This document shows, piece by piece, positions 1-5,052 of a DNA stretch of 6,280 bases (position 1 is its first letter; every line of letters begins with the position of its first letter). Below the pieces are notes generated by a model, which was not told the origin of the DNA, ran no database searches, and saw only the letters and a list, made by a program, of their open reading frames with translations. This stretch comes from Fusobacterium_C sp036516095. GTDB lineage: Bacteria > Fusobacteriota > Fusobacteriia > Fusobacteriales > Fusobacteriaceae. The stretch lies in NCBI RefSeq assembly GCF_036516095.1, contig NZ_DATBUM010000096.1:1-6280 (forward strand). Direction: 5' to 3'. A program made the translations under genes and the position numbers.

Positions 1-50
1 TTTTCTTTCAGCAACTGATTTTCAATTTTTTTAAGGCAATTTTTTAAATC

Positions 51-1604
51 TTATTTCATCGGAACAAAATACTGTGTCCACATAACTAATTCCGTCAATG
101 CCGGATGAGCCGTCATAGCCTCGGTAATACTGGTTACCTTATGAGGATCCAAATATCTGCTATATTCTGTTTCTCTTGCTTTTTTCGTTTCTTCTGAAGC
201 AATATCCTTTTCATAGACTAAATGTTCAATTCTTCCGGAACCGAGTAAGCTTGCATAAGGCTGTAACAAAATTCCCGCCTCCGCTCCGATGATATGGACT
301 CCCAAAATATATTTGCTCTTAGCATCAATAATCACTTTAATAAATCCGTCTTCCTTATCTCCCGGTTCAAATCCCATTGCATAGCCTTTCGCAGTACTGG
401 AGTAATGATGATAGCCAACTCGAATATCCCAACCCTTTTCCGTAGCTTGTTTTCTGGCTTCCACTTCGGAAAGTCCAATGGAAGAAACTTGCGGATAGGT
501 GTAAGTTACAGAAGGAATGTATTCAAATCTGGCAAATCTTCTTTCCGGTTTGATTCCCTCCTCCACTTGTCCGGGCGGCAAAGCAGCCGGAAATAAATTA
601 TGTACTAAAATATCCGCCTCATAATTTGCCTTATGTCGTAATTGTCCATGTCCGTTAATATCTCCAATCGCATAGACTCCCTCAACAGAAGTTTCTAAAA
701 ATTCATTGGTACGAATCCAACCTTGTTCATTTCTTTGAATGGAGGTATTTGACAATTCCAATAAATCCGTATTGGGAACCACTCCTGCCGCCACCAGAAT
801 TTCTTCCGCTTTCAGCTCTCGTACTTCTCCTGTGAGCCTATCTTCTATACTCAATACCTTTTCTCCGTCTTTCTGAGAAATCTTTTTGGAAATTTGATTA
901 TAGTAAACATCAATCCCGAAATCTGCAAAGCGTTCTCCTAAATATTTGGAAATATCTCTATCCATTTTAGGCAACAATCGATCTTCAAATTGTACCATGC
1001 TCACTTTTGTTCCGAAAGAGGAAAAAGCATGGGCGAATTCCATTCCAATAGCTCCCGCTCCGATAATAATTAAACTTTTATAAGGTTTCAAAGGCCAAGC
1101 CTTTCCGAAAATATCTTCACTGGTAAGATAGGAAGTATTCTCCATACCCTCCAAGGATATTCGTCTGCTTCTTGCTCCGGCTGCCAACACGATAATATCC
1201 GCTGTGATTTCCTCACTCACTCCACCTTCATTATATTCTACTTTTAACACTTTGTCACGAACAAAAAATGCTCTTCCCTGATAAACATCTAAATTCTTCT
1301 CTTTTTTATATTCTTCTACAATTTCTTTGCTTTCATCAATTTTTTGCCAAACTCTTTTGCTCAAAATATCCCAGTCTATTTTCATTTTTGGGGATTGAAT
1401 TCCTATCTTATGGACTTCTTCATTATTCCGAATCACATCTGCAGCTGTCACCATGACTTTAGTAGGAATACATCCTTTGGTCAAACAAGTTCCTCCGAAC
1501 TTATCTTTTTCAATTTGTGCTACTTTCAATCCGGAATCCAAAGCGGCGTCTGTTACAATATTTCCTGCTCCTGTCCCAATTACAATTACATCATATTTTT
1601 TCAT
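51..1604 (-). CDS. Class I flavoprotein disulfide reductase (dihydrolipoamide dehydrogenase / mycothione reductase-like)
   Basis: Predicted cytoplasmic FAD enzyme of 517 residues that passes electrons from NAD(P)H to a disulfide, or the reverse. Visible in order: FAD-binding Rossmann motif G10-T-G12-A-G-N15; redox disulfide C40-LTKG-C45 in the family context GGTC....CIPTK; second dinucleotide fold GAGAIG at 182-187; FAD motif AIGD at 312-315; and the C-terminal dimerisation domain with the active-site pair H500-PALT-E505. The start is the ATG at 1604, because AAGGAGG lies 6 nt upstream and the next codons give the usual MKKYDVIVIG opening. An in-frame TTG at 1646 would add 14 basic residues but has no SD. 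The protein is longer than the usual 450-475 residues, with extra segments near 338-358 and 465-495. N15 in the first Gly motif, Q205 where NAD-dependent dihydrolipoamide dehydrogenases carry Glu, and the LRHKANYEA segment resemble mycothione reductases as I remember them. No E1/E2 dehydrogenase genes are adjacent. The family is certain; the substrate is open. Confidence 0.9.
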   Translation of the reverse strand: MKKYDVIVIGTGAGNIVTDAALDSGLKVAQIEKDKFGGTCLTKGCIPTKVMVTAADVIRNNEEVHKIGIQSPKMKIDWDILSKRVWQKIDESKEIVEEYKKEKNLDVYQGRAFFVRDKVLKVEYNEGGVSEEITADIIVLAAGARSRRISLEGMENTSYLTSEDIFGKAWPLKPYKSLIIIGAGAIGMEFAHAFSSFGTKVSMVQFEDRLLPKMDRDISKYLGERFADFGIDVYYNQISKKISQKDGEKVLSIEDRLTGEVRELKAEEILVAAGVVPNTDLLELSNTSIQRNEQGWIRTNEFLETSVEGVYAIGDINGHGQLRHKANYEADILVHNLFPAALPPGQVEEGIKPERRFARFEYIPSVTYTYPQVSSIGLSEVEARKQATEKGWDIRVGYHHYSSTAKGYAMGFEPGDKEDGFIKVIIDAKSKYILGVHIIGAEAGILLQPYASLLGSGRIEHLVYEKDIASEETKKARETEYSRYLDPHKVTSITEAMTAHPALTELVMWTQYFVPMK

Positions 1605-1610
1605 CCTAGA

Positions 1611-1617
1611 CCTCCTT
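1611..1617 (-). promoter_or_regulatory. SD site that decides the start of the disulfide reductase
   Basis: On the minus strand this reads AAGGAGG and ends 6 nt before the ATG at 1604. The alternative upstream starts (ATG at 1637, TTG at 1646) have no SD, and the ATG at 1637 falls within the likely -10 element, so the shorter protein is preferred. Confidence 0.85.
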
Positions 1618-1635
1618 GTTTTTCTTCTTTTTTTC

Positions 1636-1641
1636 ATTATA
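1636..1641 (-). promoter_or_regulatory. Probable -10 element of the disulfide reductase gene
   Basis: Perfect TATAAT on the minus strand. It would start the transcript near 1629, leaving a leader of about 25 nt that contains the SD. I see no good -35 at 16-18 bp spacing (the hexamer there is CAATAA), so promoter strength is uncertain. Confidence 0.45.
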
Positions 1642-1695
1642 TCCAAAGAATGCTTTTTTTATTGTGACATAGTTACTTTTCTTCTCTTTCCAAAA

Positions 1696-1704
1696 TGATA
1701 TAAT
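1696..1704 (+). promoter_or_regulatory. Extended -10 promoter of the redoxin gene
   Basis: TGATATAAT is a full extended -10 (TGn followed by TATAAT), which can work without a good -35; none is evident. The predicted start near 1711 would give a very short leader of about 14 nt beginning at the SD. The 13-nt string TGATATAATAATA recurs exactly at 6256-6268, which supports it being a real promoter element of this genome. Confidence 0.5.
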
Positions 1705-1710
1705 AATAAA

Positions 1711-1716
1711 AAGGAG
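1711..1716 (+). promoter_or_regulatory. SD site of the redoxin gene
   Basis: AAGGAG lies 8 nt upstream of the ATG at 1725 and supports that start. Confidence 0.8.
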
Positions 1717-1724
1717 ATGATAAT

Positions 1725-1994
1725 ATGAAAAAATTATATATGTTTGTGACTTCATGGTGCCCTCATTGTAAAAATGCTAAAAAGTGGATTCAGGAATGGA
1801 AAACGGAACATCCGGAATATGAAAAAGTAAATTTGGAAATTATTGATGAAGAAAAAGAAGTGGACAAAGTGAATGCATTGAATTTTGACTACTATTATGT
1901 ACCCACTTTCTTTTTAGAAGAGGAGAAGTTACATGAAGGAGTTCCCACCAAAGACATTATTAAAACCGTATTGGATAAGGCACTGGAAAGTTGA
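1725..1994 (+). CDS. Small glutaredoxin/thioredoxin-like protein with CPHC active site
   Basis: An 89-residue soluble protein with the thioredoxin fold in its minimal, glutaredoxin-sized form. A first beta strand (LYMFVTS) leads into W11-C12-P-H-C15, the redox dithiol at the start of helix 1. A second strand (VNLEIIDEE, about 35-43) follows, then the cis-proline loop V59-P60-T61, strand FFLEE, and a charged C-terminal helix. No signal peptide or membrane segment is visible, so it should act in the cytoplasm as a thiol-disulfide oxidoreductase. CPHC is typical of DsbA and several small redoxins, whereas classical glutaredoxin has CPYC and thioredoxin CGPC, so the exact class is not certain. 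It is the only plus-strand gene and diverges from a flavoprotein disulfide reductase across 120 bp; that reductase might reduce it, or both might act on the same small thiol. It ends directly at a strong terminator, so it is probably monocistronic. Confidence 0.88.
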   Translation: MKKLYMFVTSWCPHCKNAKKWIQEWKTEHPEYEKVNLEIIDEEKEVDKVNALNFDYYYVPTFFLEEEKLHEGVPTKDIIKTVLDKALES

Positions 1995-2045
1995 AAAAAG
2001 GGTTTATTTCAAAATGATAGATTTTGAAATAAACCCTTTATCTAT
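1994..2045. terminator. Bidirectional intrinsic terminator, perfect 19-bp stem
   Basis: The left arm at 1997-2015 (AAAGGGTTTATTTCAAAAT) is the exact reverse complement of 2021-2039, around the 5-nt loop GATAG. On the minus strand the stem is followed by six T (the complement of 1994-1999), which makes a strong terminator for leftward transcripts from the acyl-CoA hydrolase side. On the plus strand the tail is TTTATCTATT, weaker but usable, and the hairpin begins 2 nt after the redoxin stop codon. It therefore separates two convergent genes. Confidence 0.9.
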
Positions 2046-2144
2046 TGAATGTTGTTTCCTTTCAGCCTATGCCTTATCTTTCCTTAATAACATAAAAAAT
2101 CCAGATTAAATTAGAAGCTTCTCATGTAAAATAAAAGAAGATGA
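1994..2144 (-). ncRNA. Candidate small RNA in the spacer between convergent genes (speculative)
   Basis: The 193-bp spacer has no convincing gene, yet on the minus strand it carries an extended -10 (TGATATAAT) at 2151-2159, pointing left, and ends at the strong terminator. A transcript from about 2144 to 1994 would be near 150 nt. No good -35 is seen (TACAAC at 17-bp spacing). The span includes a 10-bp palindrome (AGAAGCTTCT, 2112-2121). It could instead be only the 3' untranslated region of the upstream hydrolase gene, or a 3'-UTR-derived RNA. No known RNA family is recognised. Confidence 0.25.
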
Positions 2145-2150
2145 CCTCAT

Positions 2151-2159
2151 ATTATATCA
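2151..2159 (-). promoter_or_regulatory. Orphan extended -10 element pointing into the spacer
   Basis: It reads TGATATAAT on the minus strand, the same nine bases as the promoter before the redoxin gene, and is placed 29 bp past the stop codon of the hydrolase gene. No protein gene lies between it and the terminator about 110 bp downstream. Confidence 0.35.
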
Positions 2160-2187
2160 ATTCTACCGGTTTCGTTGTATTCTTTAC

Positions 2188-3234
2188 TTATTCAAAATAC
2201 GATAAAACGACTTCTCTTGGAATATCCTCTATCTTTTGATATTCCCACTTCGGATCTCCTGTTTTATCCACTAAAATGGCTCTTACTCCTTCAAACATAT
2301 CCTTTCCGGATAAGAAATTTCGAGCTAAAATTGTATCCAATTGATAACTTTCTTCTAAACTTAATCTTTCACATCTTTTCATTTGTTCCCAAGTAACAGC
2401 CATAGAAAGAGGCGAATTTGTCTGCATTCCCTCTTCCATTTGTTTAGCAAATTCTGAATATTTTGCATTCTTGTTTAAGCCGTCTAAGAGTTCTTCCAAA
2501 GAGTCCTTTTCAAAATATGTTTCTATGTTTTTTTGATTCTTTTCCAACTCACCCATTCCTATTTCCAAAGCAATACTTTGAATGATTTCTTCTATTTTTT
2601 TCTCTTGCATTTCTTTAGAAAGAGAGGTCCAATTAACTGCAACCAGAGCCGCCTGTAATTTTTCATAATCTTGACTCTGTATTTTATAATCTGCGGCTCC
2701 TATCCAAATACAATCCTCTGCAACAATGGTGTTGGAAGTCATTGCCAAATATTTTCCGATTCCTCTTTTCATTTGAGAAAAAAAGTAACCCATTCCTACA
2801 TCCGGAAAAAATCCGATTTTCATTTCCGGCATTGCCCAACGAGTTGTTTCCGTCACAATTCTAAATTTTGCGACCATGGACATTCCTGCTCCTCCACCCA
2901 TGGTAATTCCATTCATATAAGCAATCAGAGGCTTTGAATATTTTGAAATATATTCTCCCAATTCATATTCTCCCCGCAATTCTCCAACCGCTTGTTCCAA
3001 ACCTTCCGCCTCTAAAATAAGTTGGTCTGAACGTAAATCTCCTCCGGCAGAAAAAGCTCTTTCCGTACTCCCTCGTAAAATAACAAGAGAAACCTTTTCA
3101 TTTCTCTCACATTCTTCCAATGCTTTTGTCAATTCCGTTGTCAGTTCTCTTGTAAAAGCGTTCAATTTCTTGCTTCGATTCATTTTTACAATACCGACAT
3201 TTCCTAAAATTTCACAGATTACATTCTTTTCCAA
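2188..3234 (-). CDS. 3-hydroxyisobutyryl-CoA hydrolase-like protein (crotonase superfamily)
   Basis: A 348-residue cytoplasmic enzyme of the ECH/crotonase superfamily. The family's known reaction is hydrolysis of 3-hydroxyisobutyryl-CoA (valine breakdown), and related members act on 3-hydroxypropionyl-CoA or other short acyl-CoAs. Visible: oxyanion-hole segment AFSAGGDLR (60-68); second oxyanion-hole/glycine segment NGITMGGGAGMS (108-119); the hydrolase signature MPEMKIGFFPDVGMGYF (135-151) with catalytic-type E137 and D145; and the family's C-terminal helical part with SPLSMAVTWEQM (274-285) and FEGVRAILVDK (314-324). Length and the C-terminal part argue against a plain enoyl-CoA hydratase (about 260 residues). 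The start is taken as the TTG at 3234, because GGAGGG lies 6 nt upstream and the crotonase fold begins a few residues later. A GTG at 3321 would add 29 Lys/Arg/Glu-rich residues with only a weak SD. No other valine-pathway gene is adjacent, so the natural substrate is not settled. Confidence 0.88.
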   Translation of the reverse strand: MEKNVICEILGNVGIVKMNRSKKLNAFTRELTTELTKALEECERNEKVSLVILRGSTERAFSAGGDLRSDQLILEAEGLEQAVGELRGEYELGEYISKYSKPLIAYMNGITMGGGAGMSMVAKFRIVTETTRWAMPEMKIGFFPDVGMGYFFSQMKRGIGKYLAMTSNTIVAEDCIWIGAADYKIQSQDYEKLQAALVAVNWTSLSKEMQEKKIEEIIQSIALEIGMGELEKNQKNIETYFEKDSLEELLDGLNKNAKYSEFAKQMEEGMQTNSPLSMAVTWEQMKRCERLSLEESYQLDTILARNFLSGKDMFEGVRAILVDKTGDPKWEYQKIEDIPREVVLSYFE

Positions 3235-3240
3235 ATCCTT

Positions 3241-3246
3241 CCCTCC
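3241..3246 (-). promoter_or_regulatory. SD site that selects the TTG start of the hydrolase
   Basis: GGAGGG on the minus strand, 6 nt before TTG at 3234. The upstream GTG alternative at 3321 has only AAGGGA at 4-nt spacing. The same arrangement (GGAGGG, 6 nt, TTG) occurs at yaaA. Confidence 0.75.
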
Positions 3247-3344
3247 TGTTCTTTTTTCTTTTTCTATCACCTTTTCTATTTTTCTATTTGAGTTTTGTAT
3301 CCAACTTCTCTTTTCTCTCACATATTCCCTTCATAAGCGACTCC

Positions 3345-3364
3345 ATATTTCCAAAATATTTCCA
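3345..3364. repeat. Two direct copies of ATATTTCCA, 11 bp apart
   Basis: The nonamer occurs at 3345-3353 and 3356-3364, about one helical turn apart, in the 188-bp spacer upstream of the hydrolase gene and 110-130 bp before its TTG. This spacing suits two adjacent half-sites for a dimeric regulator, but in AT-rich DNA it may be chance. I see no convincing promoter or terminator elsewhere in the spacer 3235-3422. Confidence 0.3.
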
Positions 3365-3422
3365 TTTTCGTTTCTTTACGGTCTTACTATGTTATTTTTC
3401 ATTATTTTTCCAGCCGGTAGGC

Positions 3423-4196
3423 TTAATATTTTATATAATAGATAGGAAATTTATTTTTTTTATTCACAGCTTCAATTTTTTCTATCTTCGTTTTTCCTTT
3501 TCCTCGAGCTACAATCGTATCTCCGACTTGAATGGGACTTTCATTCTTCTGTTTTTCTACATAATTCACATAGACATTCCCCTTTTGTATCCATTCTTGT
3601 GCCTGTGCTCTCGATAAATGAAAAATTTCGGACAAAACATTGTCCAAGCGTAATGAAGAAACACTCCCTCTTTCTCTTGTTGTAGTAATCTCAGAAAAAA
3701 TCAACTCTTGCAATGTTTTTTCTCGAACTTGTACAATACTTTTTCCAACACTATGATATTCTTCCAAAAGAATCGGGAGAATTTCTTTCAGTACAATCAA
3801 GTCCGCCCCCTCTTCTCGAACTAAAATATCACCCATCATTTCCCGTTTTAAGCCTAAACCTGTAAAAGCTCCTAAATAATCTCTATGCTTCAAGCTTATT
3901 TTCCTATCCGCTTTAGTCACTTCCAAAACTCCAAATGTATCTTCAAACCTTTCATAACAAGTTTCCTCCATATACTCCGGTAAAAACAGTAGAATTCTAC
4001 GAAGAGCCTCTTCATAGCCTCCATAAAAAAGAGCTTTGATTCCTCGCTTTTTTATTTCTCTCTTTACAATAATCTGAGCCAAGCTTTGTTGATGTAAATC
4101 CAAAAATCCGGTATGAATCGGAACATAATCCTCCTGACATTGCAACATTTTATCCAAAATCTGCCCTTCTAAAAATTTATCTTCTTTCGTCTGCAT
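3423..4196 (-). CDS. ylmH: YlmH-family S4-domain RNA-binding protein
   Basis: A 257-residue protein matching the full usual length of the YlmH family. The N-terminal and central part carries family landmarks: FYGGYEEALRRILLFLPEY (57-75) and LKHRDYLGAFTGLGLKREMMGDI (102-124). A C-terminal S4 RNA-binding domain (about 181-237) follows, with RLDNVL, LSRAQAQEWIQKGNVYVN and VGDTIVARGKGK. In Bacillus, YlmH is known from the division-gene neighbourhood and has been linked to ribosome-associated quality control, binding the large subunit; the same role here is inference. It should be cytoplasmic and ribosome-associated. The start is the ATG at 4196, though the only SD-like stretch (GAGAGG, 4210-4215) lies 13 nt away, so initiation may be weak. 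It sits between yaaA and an acyl-CoA hydrolase with 180-190-bp gaps on both sides, not beside visible cell-division genes. The C-terminus ends in a short Lys-rich and Tyr tail. Confidence 0.9.
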   Translation of the reverse strand: MQTKEDKFLEGQILDKMLQCQEDYVPIHTGFLDLHQQSLAQIIVKREIKKRGIKALFYGGYEEALRRILLFLPEYMEETCYERFEDTFGVLEVTKADRKISLKHRDYLGAFTGLGLKREMMGDILVREEGADLIVLKEILPILLEEYHSVGKSIVQVREKTLQELIFSEITTTRERGSVSSLRLDNVLSEIFHLSRAQAQEWIQKGNVYVNYVEKQKNESPIQVGDTIVARGKGKTKIEKIEAVNKKNKFPIYYIKY

Positions 4197-4378
4197 TCTT
4201 TTCTATTTTCCTCTCATAACATTCACGTTCTTTCACTTCTCCAAACAAGAAGAAATCTTTCTCCCCTCTATTCTTTTAAAATTCTATTCCTCCCAAGACA
4301 ATATTCCTGTTTTCACAGCAATCTCATATCTTGAAATTTTATAATTCAACCTGTCCAAAGTACTTTTAAATACTTTAC

Positions 4379-5038
4379 TTACTTCTCTGCACTGTAACTT
4401 TGGCTTTGCTTGACAAACACAAAATGTCTTTCCGTACTCAAATCTTCTCGAAATTGAAAATCGTCCTCTTGAAATCTTCGAATTCTCTCCAAGGAAGTAT
4501 CTTGAGAAAGAATTAAATAACGAGCCATTGCCCCTCTTCCTTTTTTAGAAATGGTGGAATGTTTTTTGAATTCTCCTTCTTTCTCTTCCAAAAAATCAAT
4601 TTGTAAAAAACGATCTTTCTCTGATAGATATTTGGAAAGCGTTTTCGAAAATTCATCCGAAGCCAAGTTGATAATCCATTCTCCTACACTATGACATCTT
4701 TTTAACACTTCCTGATAAATTTTATCTCCCCAGTATGCATAAAGCCCTTTTTGAGAAAAATCCAAACGATACTCTGAAATTCCATCTCTTGCAGATAATA
4801 CACCATATAGAGCGGAAAAAATGCAAAGATTTTTCTCCATAAATTCCAACTCTTTTTGAGAAAAACCTCCTTTTTTAAGAAAACGAAAAGCCAAGCCGTG
4901 ATACAAAGACCAAGCCTCATACTTCTTTTTTTCTTTAATTTTCGGCATCAATATTTCCGCTTCTTTTTGAAAAACCGGAATTTTTTCGGAAAAAATAGCC
5001 TCTTTTGACATTTCTTTTGACGGTGATAATAAAATCAA
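4379..5038 (-). CDS. yaaA: YaaA-family peroxide stress protein (compact form)
   Basis: A 219-residue cytoplasmic protein of the YaaA (UPF0246/DUF328) family. In E. coli, YaaA limits intracellular iron and damage during hydrogen peroxide stress, and a DNA-binding fold has been reported. Family landmarks in order: LSPSK (4-8), LYHGLAFRFL (45-54), FSALYGVLSARDGISEYRLDF (74-94), YWGDKI (102-107), INLASDEFSK (123-132), KKGRGAMARYLI (165-176) and the C-terminal FVFVK. It is shorter than the usual 240-260 residues; the missing part is in the N-terminal third, between the LSPSK opening and the LYHGLA block, and all conserved blocks remain, so it should be functional. The start is TTG at 5038, with SD AAGGAGGG 6 nt upstream; no ATG gives the LSPSK opening. 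It follows nagA by 12 nt with the SD overlapping the nagA stop, which suggests co-transcription and translational coupling. Confidence 0.9.
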   Translation of the reverse strand: MILLSPSKEMSKEAIFSEKIPVFQKEAEILMPKIKEKKKYEAWSLYHGLAFRFLKKGGFSQKELEFMEKNLCIFSALYGVLSARDGISEYRLDFSQKGLYAYWGDKIYQEVLKRCHSVGEWIINLASDEFSKTLSKYLSEKDRFLQIDFLEEKEGEFKKHSTISKKGRGAMARYLILSQDTSLERIRRFQEDDFQFREDLSTERHFVFVKQSQSYSAEK

Positions 5039-5044
5039 TCCTTT

Positions 5045-5052
5045 CCCTCCTT
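5045..5052 (-). promoter_or_regulatory. yaaA SD site overlapping the nagA stop codon
   Basis: AAGGAGGG on the minus strand shares its first two A with the TAA stop of nagA (5051-5053) and ends 6 nt before the TTG start of yaaA. Ribosomes ending nagA would be placed at this site, so yaaA translation is probably coupled to nagA. Confidence 0.8.

Noticed and set aside
1605..1646. N-terminal extension of the disulfide reductase from TTG 1646 or ATG 1637
   Set aside because: There is no SD before either codon, the ATG at 1637 overlaps the likely -10, and the ATG at 1604 has a strong SD and gives the normal N-terminus.
1662..1676. TTGTGA in the divergent spacer as a Rex-type redox operator
   Set aside because: Only one half-site is present; the expected TCACAA at the correct distance is missing.
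1268..1698. Plus-strand open frames opposite the disulfide reductase, and similar frames opposite the other genes
   Set aside because: Their products are Phe/Ser/Leu-rich, as expected for antisense shadows of AT-rich genes, and have no recognisable domains or SD sites.
3235..3321. N-terminal extension of the hydrolase from GTG 3321
   Set aside because: The 29 added residues are low-complexity and charged, the SD is weak, and TTG 3234 has a strong, well-spaced SD just before the conserved fold.
3318..3365. 15-residue minus-strand frame MEIFWKYGVAYEGNM upstream of the hydrolase
   Set aside because: No SD, very short, and the open stretch is within chance for AT-rich sequence; a leader peptide role could not be supported.
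4275..4310. TTGTCT-17 bp-TAAAAG as a promoter for ylmH on the minus strand
   Set aside because: Each hexamer matches consensus at only four of six positions, which is common by chance in this AT-rich spacer.
4331..4349. Imperfect palindrome TTGAAATTTTATAATTCAA as a second copy of the nagA operator
   Set aside because: It has two mismatched pairs in the arms and lies about 135 bp before ylmH with no clear promoter nearby; the likeness may reflect base composition.
4357..4366. AAAGTACTTT palindrome after yaaA as a terminator
   Set aside because: The possible stem is only about 6 bp, is AT-rich and has no following T-run on either strand.
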